Assembly (NCBI RefSeq): GCF_000447205.1
Contig: NZ_AUWY01000125.1
Span: forward strand, 1-34,560
Length of the DNA stretch: 34,560 nucleotides
DNA from: Sphingobium ummariense RL-3
Lineage (GTDB): Bacteria > Pseudomonadota > Alphaproteobacteria > Sphingomonadales > Sphingomonadaceae
Direction: 5' to 3'
The position numbers and the translations under genes were made by a program. This document shows positions 16,359 to 25,445 of this stretch, one piece after another (the stretch's first letter is position 1; each line of letters opens with the position of its first letter). The notes below the pieces were generated by a model, which searched no databases, was not told the DNA's origin, and saw only the letters and a list, made by a program, of their open reading frames with translations.

Positions 16359-16882
16359 TGCGCGTCCTTCAGCCGGTCAAGGATCATCGGCACGTCATCG
16401 GCACGGATGTCCCCGATATGCTGGTAGCGGATCAGCCCCTTGCCATCGATGACGAAGGTTTCCGGTACGCCCGATGATCCGAGCGCGATCTGCACGCTGC
16501 TGCGCGCGTCGAGCCCGATCCGGGAATAGGGATTGCCGTTACGGCGCAGAAAGGCGTCGACGTCGTCGCGCGCATCGCGAATCGCGATCGCGTCGATCTC
16601 CGCGCCCGCGCGCCGGAGCGCCTCCAACTGCGGCGCCTCCGCGGCACAGGGGACGCACCAGCTGGCGAAGATGTTGAGCAGGCGAGGCTTTCCGGTTGCA
16701 AAGTCGGTGCTCGCGAGCGCGGGCCGGTCGCTGGCACCGGCCGGCAGGGCAAAGCCGGGCAGCGGCTGTCCCACCAGCTTGGACGTTATGACCCGGTCGT
16801 CCGGCTTGAACAGCCCCCCGGCGAACAGCGCGAAGAAGGCGAGGAACAGCGCGAGCGGCAGCCAGATCAGCATCTTCCTCAT
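16355..16882 (-). CDS. ccmG: thiol:disulfide oxidoreductase CcmG/DsbE
   Basis: The 175-residue membrane-tethered thioredoxin has an N-terminal anchor (MRKMLIWLPLALFLAFFALFAGG), the redox centre ASWCVPCAAE and the cis-proline loop SGVPETFVID. It passes electrons from CcdA/DsbD to CcmH and apocytochrome c. The ATG at 16882 is chosen because it overlaps the ccmF stop as ATGA and places the membrane anchor at the N-terminus; a longer start would overlap ccmF by about 40 bases. Confidence 0.95.
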   Translation of the reverse strand: MRKMLIWLPLALFLAFFALFAGGLFKPDDRVITSKLVGQPLPGFALPAGASDRPALASTDFATGKPRLLNIFASWCVPCAAEAPQLEALRRAGAEIDAIAIRDARDDVDAFLRRNGNPYSRIGLDARSSVQIALGSSGVPETFVIDGKGLIRYQHIGDIRADDVPMILDRLKDAQ

Positions 16883-18810
16883 GCCACGGCCCTCCGCGCC
16901 CGCCATTTGAGCACCCATCCGCGGCGCTCACGCCCGACCAGTGCCAGCGCGCCGCCCAGCGCGATCAGGAAGCCACCCAGCCAGATCAGCGTGACGAAGG
17001 GCTTCCACCAGATCCGCATCTGCCAGCGGCCCGCATCCGCTTCCTGGCCGAGCACGACATAAAGCTGCCCGTCCCAGCGCGTCAGCAGTGCCGCCTCGGT
17101 CGTCGGCGTCGGCGGCGAAGCGAAGAAGCGCGCCTGCGGATGGAGCATGGTGGGGCTCCCGCCGCCCCGGCTCGCCTCGACATCCGCCTGCAACGCGGTC
17201 CAGTTGTCGCCCGCCCGCGGCAGGATCTGCACGAAGCGCAGCCGCCAGCCCGCGGTCTCGATGACGTCGCCGGGCCGCGCCGCCACCAGCTTTTCCACCG
17301 TGAAGGCAGAATCGGACGCCATGCCCGCCAGGCTGACCGCGCAGCCCAGATGGGCGATCACCATGCCCCAGGTGAAGAGCGGGGTGCGGCGCAGGCTGCG
17401 CCTCCAGAGCGGCGTGACGCTGGCGACCGCGGTGGCGAGCGCGATCACCAGCCCCAGATAGGGAAGGATGCCGATCCGGCCCCAGGCCAGCAGGCCGACC
17501 ACCACCGCCGCGACGATCAGCACCGCCGCAGGGACCAGAAGCCGGCGTCCCGCCGCAGCAGCCGAATCCCGGCGCCAGCGCATCAATGGACCCGCCGCCA
17601 TCGCCACCATCAGCCCCAGCGCGATCGGCCCCGCGATCCGGTCGAAATAGGGCGCGCCCACCGAAACCTTGTGACCGAAGGCCTCCGTCAGCAAGGGATA
17701 GAGCGTGCCGACCAGCACCAGCCCCAGGATGACGGACAGCAGCAGGTTGTTGACCACCAGCATCGTCTCGCGGCTGACCAGCTCGAACGGCTCGCCCTCG
17801 CGCACCGTGCCGATGCGCCAGCCGAACAGCGCCAGCGCCCCGCCGATATAGATGGCGAGCAGCGCGAGGATGAAACTGCCCCGTTCCGGATCGACGGCAA
17901 AGGCATGGACGCTCGTCAGGATGCCCGACCGAACCAGGAAGGTGCCCACCATCGACATGGAGAAAGCCACGACCGCCAGCATCACGGTCCAGGCCCGCAA
18001 CGCGTCGCGCGTCGCCAGCACCGTCACGCTGTGCAGCAGCGCGGTCGCGGCGAGCCAGGGCATCAGCGAGGCGTTTTCGACCGGATCCCAGAACCACCAC
18101 CCGCCCCAGCCAAGCTCATAATAGGCCCAGTAGCTGCCGGCCGTGATGCCCAGCGTCAGCAGCACCCAGGCGGCCAGCACCCAGGGCCGCATCGCCCGCG
18201 CGAAGGCCGAGTCCACCCGCCGCGTCAGCAGCGCACCCACCGCGAAGGAGAAGGCCACCGACAGGCCGACATAGCCGAGATAGAGGGTCGGCGGGTGGAA
18301 GGCGAGGCCGGGATCCTGCAACAGCGGGTTGAGCCCCTGCCCGTCTGCCGGTGCCGGGGAAATGCGGGCGAAGGGGTTGGAGGAAAAGAGCAGAAAGGCG
18401 TAGAAACCAAGGCTGATCGCCGCCTGCGCGCCCAAGGTCGCCATATGCGTGTCGCGCCGAAGCGCCCGCTCGAACAGCGCAACGGCGGCGCCCGCGACAC
18501 CCATCACTGTCACCCAGAGCAGCATCGACCCTTCGTGATTGCCCCAGGTGCCCGCGAATTTGTAGAGCCAGGGCTTCATCGAATGGCTGTTGGTGACGAC
18601 CAGTAGCACCGACATGTCGGACCGGAGGAACAGCGTCACGAGGGCGGCGAAAGCAAGTGCCGTTAGCAGACCCTGCGCCACCGCGACCGGGCGAACGGCG
18701 GCCAGCAGCTCGTCCTTCCGGCCGGTCAGCCCCATCGCGACGAGCACGAGTTGGAGCAGCGCCAGCGCCGCGGCGAACCAGAGGGCAGCGAGGCCGGCTT
18801 CGGCGATCAT
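16879..18810 (-). CDS. ccmF: cytochrome c haem lyase subunit CcmF
   Basis: The 643-residue polytopic membrane protein is the haem-ligating core of System I. The tryptophan-rich WWD motif GWGGWWFWDPVENASLMPWL is intact, and conserved neighbouring blocks such as WGNHEGSMLLWV and DPGLAFHPPTLYLGYVG are present. A large periplasmic domain near the C-terminus (about 500-610) precedes the last helix. It works with CcmH and CcmI to attach haem from holo-CcmE to apocytochrome c. It starts 4 nt after the ccmE stop and overlaps ccmG. Confidence 0.97.
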   Translation of the reverse strand: MIAEAGLAALWFAAALALLQLVLVAMGLTGRKDELLAAVRPVAVAQGLLTALAFAALVTLFLRSDMSVLLVVTNSHSMKPWLYKFAGTWGNHEGSMLLWVTVMGVAGAAVALFERALRRDTHMATLGAQAAISLGFYAFLLFSSNPFARISPAPADGQGLNPLLQDPGLAFHPPTLYLGYVGLSVAFSFAVGALLTRRVDSAFARAMRPWVLAAWVLLTLGITAGSYWAYYELGWGGWWFWDPVENASLMPWLAATALLHSVTVLATRDALRAWTVMLAVVAFSMSMVGTFLVRSGILTSVHAFAVDPERGSFILALLAIYIGGALALFGWRIGTVREGEPFELVSRETMLVVNNLLLSVILGLVLVGTLYPLLTEAFGHKVSVGAPYFDRIAGPIALGLMVAMAAGPLMRWRRDSAAAAGRRLLVPAAVLIVAAVVVGLLAWGRIGILPYLGLVIALATAVASVTPLWRRSLRRTPLFTWGMVIAHLGCAVSLAGMASDSAFTVEKLVAARPGDVIETAGWRLRFVQILPRAGDNWTALQADVEASRGGGSPTMLHPQARFFASPPTPTTEAALLTRWDGQLYVVLGQEADAGRWQMRIWWKPFVTLIWLGGFLIALGGALALVGRERRGWVLKWRARRAVA

Positions 18811-18814
18811 GCTT

Positions 18815-19261
18815 TTACCGCTCTACCTTCAGCTGGTGGGTGGCTTCGTCATATTTCATGCCCTCGAGCTCCCGGGGCATGTAGCGCTCGTCATGCTTGG
18901 CGAGCAGATTGGTGGCGACGAAGGTTCCCTTCGCGTCGAAGGCCCCCTCCGCCACCACGCCCGATCCCTCCTTGAAAAGGTCGGGCGCGATCCCGCTGAA
19001 GACGGCCGGCACCGTCGCCTTGCCATCGGTGACGTCGAACCGCAGCGTCACGCCATCCGTCGCGCGCTTCAGGCTGCCCTTTACCACCATGCCGCCCAGG
19101 CGGATGGCCTTGCCTGGCTCCACGCCCTTGGCACGCACGTCGGCGGGTGCATAGAAATAAGCGGCCTCGTCCCTGAGCGCGGATGCGGCCAGCAATCCCG
19201 CGCCGACCAGCGCGGCCAGCGCCACCAGCGCCAGGACCAGCCTTTGATGCTTGGCCTTCAC
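18815..19261 (-). CDS. ccmE: periplasmic haem chaperone CcmE
   Basis: The 148-residue protein starts KAKHQRLVLALVALAALVGAG, a single membrane anchor, followed by the OB-fold haem chaperone domain. The haem-binding histidine is in LAKHDERYMPRE near residue 123, the same context as E. coli His130. The start is a GTG at 19261 overlapping the ccmD stop as GTGA; starting further upstream would overlap ccmD by more than 100 bases. Confidence 0.94.
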   Translation of the reverse strand: MKAKHQRLVLALVALAALVGAGLLAASALRDEAAYFYAPADVRAKGVEPGKAIRLGGMVVKGSLKRATDGVTLRFDVTDGKATVPAVFSGIAPDLFKEGSGVVAEGAFDAKGTFVATNLLAKHDERYMPRELEGMKYDEATHQLKVER

Positions 19262-19386
19262 GCGCGTCCGGCCCTTTCCGCTTCGGCCTCGGCGCGACGC
19301 ATCCCCCGCCAGCTGACCCAGCTGACGGCGGCCGTTCCCACGAAGGTCACGGCATAAGCGGCGATGACGAAAGCCCAATGGTTCAT
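19258..19386 (-). CDS. ccmD: haem exporter accessory protein CcmD (42 residues)
   Basis: This very small gene lies between ccmC and ccmE. The peptide starts MNHWAFVIAAYAVTFVGTAA, forming one membrane helix, and ends in a basic/acidic tail (RGMRRAEAEAERAGRA), which is the usual CcmD layout. CcmD helps release holo-CcmE from the CcmABC complex. It begins 4 nt after the ccmC stop and overlaps ccmE by 4 nt. Its size makes it easy to miss in automatic annotation. Confidence 0.9.
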   Translation of the reverse strand: MNHWAFVIAAYAVTFVGTAAVSWVSWRGMRRAEAEAERAGRA

Positions 19387-19390
19387 GGTT

Positions 19391-20113
19391 TTATCCTCGC
19401 GCCAGCCGTTGCAATCGCGCCTCGACCTTGTTGCGCGCCAAGATCGTGCGCATCCGCATCAGTACGATGGCACCGAACCACAAGGAAAAGCCCAGCAGGG
19501 TGAAGCCCAGCGGCCAGAGGATCGACCCGTCAATGCTGGACCCTCGCATGGTGATGCTCGGCCCCTGGTGCAGGCTGTTCCACCAGACCACTGACCGGTT
19601 GATGATCGGGATGTTGATCGCGCCCACCAGCCCGAAGATGGCGGTGACGGGGCTGACGCCGCCCTGCCCATCCCGCGGGCTGGCATTGGCGAGGGCTATA
19701 TAGCCGAGATAAAGAAAGAGGAGGACGAGCATCGATGTCATCCGCCCATCCCATTCCCACCAGGTTCCCCAGGTCGGCCGGCCCCAGATCGACCCGGTGG
19801 CAAGGCAGATGGCGGTAAACAGTGCGCCCGGCGCAGCCACCGCCCGTCCGGCAATGGCAGCCAGCGGATGGCGCCAGACGAGTTGCACGATCGCGGCGAC
19901 GGCGATCCCGCTCCACCCCGCCATGCCCAGCCAGGCGGCCGGCACATGGATATAGAGGATGCGCACAGTATCGCCCTGAAGATAGTCCGCCGGCGTTACC
20001 AGAAGGCCGCACAGCGCGCCGGCGACCAGCAGCACCAAGCCCGGCCAGAACAACCAGCCGGTCAACGGCCGGGCGATCTTGAGGAAACGGGAAGGATTGG
20101 CGAAACGGTGCAT
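19391..20113 (-). CDS. ccmC: haem export/delivery membrane protein CcmC
   Basis: The 240-residue protein with about six membrane helices loads haem onto CcmE. The WWD motif GRPTWGTWWEWDGRMTS is intact, and the two haem-ligating histidines are in YIHVPAAWLG and WWNSLHQGPSI. The ATG at 20113 is chosen for AAGGAG about 9 nt upstream; longer in-frame starts have no homology. It is the first gene of the ccm operon here. The ABC partners ccmA and ccmB are not upstream, where purF lies on the other strand. Confidence 0.95.
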   Translation of the reverse strand: MHRFANPSRFLKIARPLTGWLFWPGLVLLVAGALCGLLVTPADYLQGDTVRILYIHVPAAWLGMAGWSGIAVAAIVQLVWRHPLAAIAGRAVAAPGALFTAICLATGSIWGRPTWGTWWEWDGRMTSMLVLLFLYLGYIALANASPRDGQGGVSPVTAIFGLVGAINIPIINRSVVWWNSLHQGPSITMRGSSIDGSILWPLGFTLLGFSLWFGAIVLMRMRTILARNKVEARLQRLARG

Positions 20114-20152
20114 TTGGCCTCGCTCCTTAGCGGTGCCCGAGCGGCAGCGCCA

Positions 20153-20170
20153 GAGGGCCTTTTTGCCCTC
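20153..20170. promoter_or_regulatory. perfect hairpin in ccmC-purF intergenic region
   Basis: GAGGGC (20153-20158) and GCCCTC (20165-20170) form a perfect six-base stem around a six-base loop, about 40 bases upstream of ccmC. It is not followed by a T-run on either strand, so it is probably not a terminator. The 201-base gap 20114-20314 must contain the divergent promoters of ccm and purF, which I could not place with confidence. Confidence 0.3.
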
Positions 20171-20314
20171 CCCGACACCCGATGAACCGGACATGATCCC
20201 GGCTTGCCGCGCTTTTTTGTTACAGGCAGGCGACAAAACGACCTTGAGTGACTATATGCGCGCGCATCACCGCCCGCCGGGCGGACAGGATCGGCAGTGG
20301 ACCCGCTCACACCC

Positions 20315-21775
20315 ATGATTACGACCAACCCGTTCGACGACGACAAGTTGCGCGAGGAATGCGGAATTTTCGGCATTTCCGGAGCAGAGACCGCATCGGC
20401 CATCGTGGCGCTCGGCCTCCATGCACTCCAGCATCGCGGCCAGGAAGCCGCGGGCATCACGAGCTGGGACGGGCATGATTTCCACACCCACCGCGCCATG
20501 GGCCATGTCGCCGGCAATTTCGACCGCGACGACGTGATTCGCGCCTTGCCGGGCGACGCCGCCTGCGGCCATGTACGCTATTCGACCACGGGCGAAACAT
20601 CGCTCCGCAACGTCCAGCCGCTCTATGCGGAACTGTCCTCCGGCGGATTCGCGGTCGCCCACAACGGCAACATCTCCAACGCGATGAAGCTGCGACGCGA
20701 GCTGATCCGTCGTGGTTCCATCTTCCAGTCGACCTCCGATACGGAAGTCATCATCCATCTCGTCGCGACATCGACCTACCGGACGCTGCTCGACAAGTTC
20801 ATCGACGCGCTGAAGCAGGTCGAGGGCGCCTATTCGCTGATCGTGATGACGCCGGAAGGCATGATCGCCTGCCGCGATCCGCTCGGCATCCGTCCGCTCG
20901 TCATGGGCAAGCTCGGCGATTCGATCATCTTCGCTTCCGAAACGGTGGCGTTCGACGTGGTCGGCGCGGATTATATCCGCTCGATTGAGCCGGGCGAGCT
21001 GGTCATCGTGACCCATGACGGCCAGGTGCGCAGCCATCGCCCGTTCGGCGACGTCCATCCCCGCCCCTGCATCTTCGAGCATGTGTATTTCAGCCGCCCC
21101 GATTCGATCGTCGATGGCTCCAGCGTCTATTCGGTGCGCAAGGCGATCGGCGCGCAGCTCGCGATCGAAAATCCGGTCGAGGCCGATTATGTCATCCCGG
21201 TCCCCGACAGCGGCGTGCCGGCCGCGATCGGCTATGCCCAGCAATCGGGCATCCCCTTCGAACTGGGCATCATCCGGTCGCATTATATCGGACGCACCTT
21301 CATTCAGCCGGGCGACAAGGTCCGGCACCTGGGCGTCAAGCTGAAGCACAACGCCAACCGCGCGCTGATCGACGGCAAGCGCATCGTGCTGATCGACGAT
21401 TCGATCGTGCGCGGCACCACCAGCCTGAAGATCGTGCAGATGATGCGCGAAGCCGGCGCGGCGGAAGTTCACATGCGCATCGCCAGCCCGCCGACGCGGC
21501 ACAGCTGCTTCTACGGCGTCGACACGCCCGAGCGGACGAAGCTGCTGGCGCATCGGCTCGATGTCGGCGGCATGCAGGATTTCATCCACGCCGACAGCCT
21601 GTCCTTCATCTCCATCGACGGGCTCTACAAGGCGCTGGGCGAAGCGAAGCGCGCCGACATCCGGCCGCAATATTGCGACGCCTGCTTCACCGGCGACTAT
21701 CCGACGACGCTCACCGACCAGGACGAGGCCGTGGTGCAGAACCAGCTCGAACTGCTTGCCGAGCGGGTGGTGTAA
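20315..21775 (+). CDS. purF: amidophosphoribosyltransferase
   Basis: The enzyme makes phosphoribosylamine from PRPP and glutamine, the first committed step of purine synthesis. The short propeptide ends before Cys16 (EECGIFG), which becomes the N-terminal nucleophile of the glutaminase domain (about 16-240). HVRYSTTGE and AHNGNISN are glutaminase blocks. The PRPP loop is VLIDDSIVRGTT. Cysteines in RPCIFEHVYFSRPDS, RHSCFYGVDTP and YCDACFTG fit the [4Fe-4S] type of PurF. The ATG at 20315 gives the usual start MITTNPFDDDKLREE; a GTG at 20297 in frame has a better placed AGGA and is a real alternative adding six residues. Confidence 0.97.
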   Translation: MITTNPFDDDKLREECGIFGISGAETASAIVALGLHALQHRGQEAAGITSWDGHDFHTHRAMGHVAGNFDRDDVIRALPGDAACGHVRYSTTGETSLRNVQPLYAELSSGGFAVAHNGNISNAMKLRRELIRRGSIFQSTSDTEVIIHLVATSTYRTLLDKFIDALKQVEGAYSLIVMTPEGMIACRDPLGIRPLVMGKLGDSIIFASETVAFDVVGADYIRSIEPGELVIVTHDGQVRSHRPFGDVHPRPCIFEHVYFSRPDSIVDGSSVYSVRKAIGAQLAIENPVEADYVIPVPDSGVPAAIGYAQQSGIPFELGIIRSHYIGRTFIQPGDKVRHLGVKLKHNANRALIDGKRIVLIDDSIVRGTTSLKIVQMMREAGAAEVHMRIASPPTRHSCFYGVDTPERTKLLAHRLDVGGMQDFIHADSLSFISIDGLYKALGEAKRADIRPQYCDACFTGDYPTTLTDQDEAVVQNQLELLAERVV

Positions 21776-21879
21776 GGGGACAGCCTCTCCCCCCTCCATC
21801 CGTTCGGGCCGAGCCTTTTGAAGCCCCCATTCTTTTCAAAAATGCCCTTCTTCGACAGTCCAGGGCGAACGGAGCATCC

Positions 21880-22593
21880 ATGTCCGATCTTCCCCTTTCC
21901 GGAAAGCTCGCTCTCGTCACCGGCGCCAGCCGGGGCATCGGGGCCGCCACGGCGGAGGCCCTCGGCCGGGCCGGCGCGCACATCATCCTGACCGCCCGCA
22001 CCGGCGGTGCGCTGGAGGAAGTGGAGGAGCGGATTCATGCGGCCGGCGGCAGCGCGACCATCGCTCCGCTCGACCTGACCGATGGGGAGAGCATCGGGCG
22101 GCTGGCCCAGGCGATCGCCGGGCGGTGGCAAGCGCTGGACATGCTGGTCCTGAACGCCGCGACGCTCGGCTCGCTCGCCTCGGTGCCGGCGATCGATGCC
22201 AAGGAGTTCGCCCGCCTGCTGACGCTCAACATCGCCGCGCCGCAGGCACTCATCGCCGCTTTTGACCCACTGCTGCGGGCGAGCGCCGATGCCCGCGTCA
22301 TCGCCCTCACCTCCTCGGTGGGTGCTACCCCCCGCGCCTATTGGGGGGCCTATGGCGCGTCGAAGGCAGCCCTCGAAACACTCGTCGGCGCCTATGGCGA
22401 GGAAGTACGGAACATTTCGGCGATCCGGACCCATATCGTCGATCCCGGCGCCACCCGCACGGCGATGCGCGCGCGCGCCTTCCCAGGCGAGGATCCCGCG
22501 ACGCTCAAGGGGCCGGACGTGGTCGGCACGGCGATCCTGGACCTCATCCTGGCGGATACGCCCACCGGCCACCGGCTGCGCGTGGACGGTTGA
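21880..22593 (+). CDS. short-chain dehydrogenase/reductase
   Basis: The 237-residue protein is a classical SDR with the NAD(P)-binding TGASRGIG (about 13-20), the structural LNAATLG motif, the catalytic serine in TSSVGATPRAYWG and the YxxxK motif as YGASK. The C-terminal PGATRTAM is typical. The substrate cannot be told from sequence. It starts 104 bases after purF on the same strand with a clear GGAG 5 nt upstream, and may be cotranscribed with purF. It converges on cfa with 4 nt between the two genes. Confidence 0.88.
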   Translation: MSDLPLSGKLALVTGASRGIGAATAEALGRAGAHIILTARTGGALEEVEERIHAAGGSATIAPLDLTDGESIGRLAQAIAGRWQALDMLVLNAATLGSLASVPAIDAKEFARLLTLNIAAPQALIAAFDPLLRASADARVIALTSSVGATPRAYWGAYGASKAALETLVGAYGEEVRNISAIRTHIVDPGATRTAMRARAFPGEDPATLKGPDVVGTAILDLILADTPTGHRLRVDG

Positions 22594-22597
22594 GCCG

Positions 22598-23863
22598 TCA
22601 GGCCGGTTTGACCAGCGTCACCTGCGCCACGTCGATCCCGCCGCCGCGAAAGCCGCCCTCGCAGTACATGAGGTAATAGCGCCAGAGCTTCACGAAATGC
22701 GCGTCGAAGCCGGCGGGCAGCTGCCCTTCGTCCACGACATGGTCGAACCGGTCCCGCCACCGGCGCAGGGTTTCGGCATAATGCTGCCCGAACCGGCGGA
22801 CGTCGCACCACTCCAAGCCACGCGCTTGCGCCAGCGCACGGAACCGGCTTTCGGACAGCAGCATACCGCCGGGAAAGATATAGGTCTGGATGAAATCGGT
22901 CCCGCGCCGATAGGCGTCGAACAGCGCATCGTCGATCAGGATATACTGGATGGCAGCACGTCCGCCCGGTTTCAGCAGGCGGTGGATCGCGTCGAGATAG
23001 GCAGGCCAGTAGCGCTCTCCTACCGCCTCCACCATCTCGACGCTGGCGATGGCGTCATATTGCCCCTCAGCGTCGCGATAGTCGGTCAATAATATGCGTG
23101 CGCCGGAACCCAGCCGGTCACGGGCATAGTCCGCCTGCTCGACCGATAACGTCAGCCCGTCATAGCGGATCGCCCGGCGCTCCATCGCCTGTTCGGCAAG
23201 GCCGCCCCAACCGCAGCCGATCTCCAGCATCGATGCTCCGTCACGCAGGTCCAGCCTATCCAGGATCGCATCCACCTTGCGCCGCTGCGCCTGCTCCAGG
23301 CTCTCCAGCCGATCGCCGGGATCGCGGAACAATGCGCTGGAATAATGCATACCCCGGTCAAGCCACAGGGCGTAAAAGTCATTGCCGAGGTCGTAGTGGA
23401 AGGCGATGTTGCGCCGCGATCCCTGCCGGTTGTTGCGCCGGCTCCAGTGGGCCAGCCGCCCGATCCAGCGCGCGGGCCCTTGCGACCGGCCCGCCTTGCC
23501 GAGCGATGCGCCATTCCGCATGAACAGCTCGAACAGCGGTACGGGATCAGGGCTGGTCCATTCCCCCGCGGCCCAGGCGCGATACCATCCCGCCGATCCG
23601 TCCGTCACCAGCCGGACCAGCGCGCGCCAGCGGACCACATGCACCGTGCAGTCGGGGCCGGGCGCGCGTCCGCCGAGCAAGCGGCGCGACCCGTCGGGCA
23701 GCAACGCCTCCAGGCTGCCAGCCTCCAGCCCGCTGTCGATCCTGTCGAGCAGGCAATGGAAGATGGGCGACAGCCAGCGGCCATGGGCGGTGGCGGCGGA
23801 TTTCGCCACCGGCTTCCGCACCACGGCCATTTCGCGGCCCCGCTTGGGATCGAGCGCATTCAT
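22598..23863 (-). CDS. cfa: cyclopropane-fatty-acyl-phospholipid synthase
   Basis: The 421-residue enzyme transfers a methylene group from S-adenosylmethionine to the double bonds of membrane phospholipid acyl chains. Seen are the N-terminal lipid-handling region, the family block NIAFHYDLGNDFYALWLD, the SAM-binding LEIGCGWGGLAEQA, the VEMVEAVGERYWPAY segment, YIFPGGMLLSE and the C-terminal YYLMYCEGGFR that includes the conserved cysteine. The start at 23863 (MNALDPKRG) lies 37 bases after the photolyase stop; longer starts overlap that gene. The pairing with phrB suggests joint expression under light or oxidative stress. Confidence 0.92.
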   Translation of the reverse strand: MNALDPKRGREMAVVRKPVAKSAATAHGRWLSPIFHCLLDRIDSGLEAGSLEALLPDGSRRLLGGRAPGPDCTVHVVRWRALVRLVTDGSAGWYRAWAAGEWTSPDPVPLFELFMRNGASLGKAGRSQGPARWIGRLAHWSRRNNRQGSRRNIAFHYDLGNDFYALWLDRGMHYSSALFRDPGDRLESLEQAQRRKVDAILDRLDLRDGASMLEIGCGWGGLAEQAMERRAIRYDGLTLSVEQADYARDRLGSGARILLTDYRDAEGQYDAIASVEMVEAVGERYWPAYLDAIHRLLKPGGRAAIQYILIDDALFDAYRRGTDFIQTYIFPGGMLLSESRFRALAQARGLEWCDVRRFGQHYAETLRRWRDRFDHVVDEGQLPAGFDAHFVKLWRYYLMYCEGGFRGGGIDVAQVTLVKPA

Positions 23864-23900
23864 GTCCGTCTCTTTTGCCGCAGAGCGGTTCGCGCCGCAA

Positions 23901-25277
23901 TCACCCACGCATCCGCGCATAGGCCGCCAGGGCGCGCTCCCGGCCTTCGCGATGGCCGATCAGCTTTGCGGGATAGGACTCCGGCCGGACGCTGTGTGCA
24001 TCGGGATCGTGGATCACCTTGTCGCCCAGATGGGCCAGTTCCGGCACCCATTGGCGGATATAGGCGGCAGCGTCGAACTTCTCCGACTGGACGAGCGGCG
24101 CCATGATGCGGGAAAAGAGGTTGGCGTCCACGCCGCTGCCCGCGACCCACTGCCAGTTCACGCTGTTGTTGGCATAGTCCGCATCCACCAGAGCGTCCCA
24201 GAACCAGCGCGCGCCATGGCGCCAATCGATCAGCAGATGCTTGATGAGGAAGCTAGCGGCGATCATGCGCACCCGGTTGTGCATCCACCCAGTCCTCCAG
24301 AGCTGGCGCATGCCGGCATCCACAATAGGATAGCCGGTGCGGCCCTGTTGCCAAGCGGCCAAATCGCGCTTCGCTTCCCGCAGATCGCGCCATGGCATCG
24401 CGTCGAAGGCCCCTTGCGCGTTCTGCGATCCATAAGCGGGAAGGACGCAGACCTGGTTGTGCGCGTAATCGCGCCAGATCAGCTCTCGGAGGAATATGCT
24501 CGGGTCACCCTTTGCGGCGCAGGCGCGATGCCAGACATGGGCGGGAGACACCTCCCCGAAATGGAGATGCGGCGACAGGCGCGATGTGCCTTCTCCCGAC
24601 GGCCGATCCCGGGCGATTGCATAGGCGTCAGCCTTGTCGAGAAACGCCTCCACCCGCTCCCGCGCTCCCTGCTCGCCCGGGGACCAGACCTCTCCGAATC
24701 CAGCTGCCCAATCGGGTTTGCTGGGCAGCAGGCCCCAGTCGGACAAGCGGTCGCTTTCCGGCCAGTGGCCTGGCGCGTCGATCCCTTGGGGCGCGGGCAG
24801 CGGGTCGGCGGGTGGCATATGCTCCATCACGGCGCGGGCGAAGGGCGTATAGATGCGATACATCCCGCCCGCCCCCGTGCGCACCGCGCCGGGCGGGAGC
24901 AGCAGGGTTCCATCGTGCAGGTGCAAATCGACCCGCCCGGCCACGGCCTTTTGCGCCTGGCGCCACCAGGGTTCGTAGTGACCCAGCGCGTGGACCTTCG
25001 TCGCGCCCGTTTCCGCCGCGAGCGCGGCCAGCACGCCCGCGCTGTTCCCACGGCGAAGGATAAGGCGCGACCCCTTCCTCCGCAGCGACTCGTCGAGGCT
25101 CGCCAGACTATGGTGCAGCCACCAGCGCGAAGCGCCTCCCATCTTCCACGACCGAGGCACCGAATCGTCCAGCACATAGACAGGGATGACCGGTCCCTCC
25201 TGGGCGGCGGCGGCAAGGGCGGCTTGGTCGGAAAGGCGCAGGTCCTGGCGGAACCAGAGGAGGACGGGAGCAGGCAT
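23901..25277 (-). CDS. phrB: deoxyribodipyrimidine photolyase (class I CPD)
   Basis: The 458-residue flavoprotein repairs UV-induced pyrimidine dimers using blue light. The N-terminal antenna domain (about 1-130) begins PVLLWFRQDLRLSDQAAL. The C-terminal FAD domain has GTSRLSPHLHFGEVSP, ELIWRDYAHN, the dimer-pocket block WRTGWMHNRVRMIAASFL and DADYANNSVNWQWVAGSG ending in QSEKFD. The length and order match class I photolyases rather than cryptochromes, since no C-terminal extension is present. It leads a two-gene unit with cfa and is divergent from rppH. Confidence 0.95.
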   Translation of the reverse strand: MPAPVLLWFRQDLRLSDQAALAAAAQEGPVIPVYVLDDSVPRSWKMGGASRWWLHHSLASLDESLRRKGSRLILRRGNSAGVLAALAAETGATKVHALGHYEPWWRQAQKAVAGRVDLHLHDGTLLLPPGAVRTGAGGMYRIYTPFARAVMEHMPPADPLPAPQGIDAPGHWPESDRLSDWGLLPSKPDWAAGFGEVWSPGEQGARERVEAFLDKADAYAIARDRPSGEGTSRLSPHLHFGEVSPAHVWHRACAAKGDPSIFLRELIWRDYAHNQVCVLPAYGSQNAQGAFDAMPWRDLREAKRDLAAWQQGRTGYPIVDAGMRQLWRTGWMHNRVRMIAASFLIKHLLIDWRHGARWFWDALVDADYANNSVNWQWVAGSGVDANLFSRIMAPLVQSEKFDAAAYIRQWVPELAHLGDKVIHDPDAHSVRPESYPAKLIGHREGRERALAAYARMRG

Positions 25278-25445
25278 GTCCGTTTCTAATGCCCGTTGCG
25301 ACCGCCCGTTCCAAGGGCCGGATGAGCCGTACCCGCATCAACGACGCCGCAACCGATTCGCGCGATGGACGCGGACGATGGCGGCGCTTATTCTGATGTA
25401 CCGCGCTTCGCTGTCGTGGGGCCAGCGCGAGATGCAGGGGTGAAG

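Noticed and set aside
17140..18606. 488-codon open frame antisense to ccmF
   Set aside because: Low-complexity basic composition and complete overlap with an intact ccmF.
20267..21799. 510-codon open frame antisense to purF
   Set aside because: No recognisable family; purF on the other strand has all catalytic motifs.
25278..25330. GGAAC-containing segment upstream of phrB as an EcfG-type general stress promoter
   Set aside because: The expected GTT at the -10 spacing is not present (CATTAG instead), so the match is incomplete.
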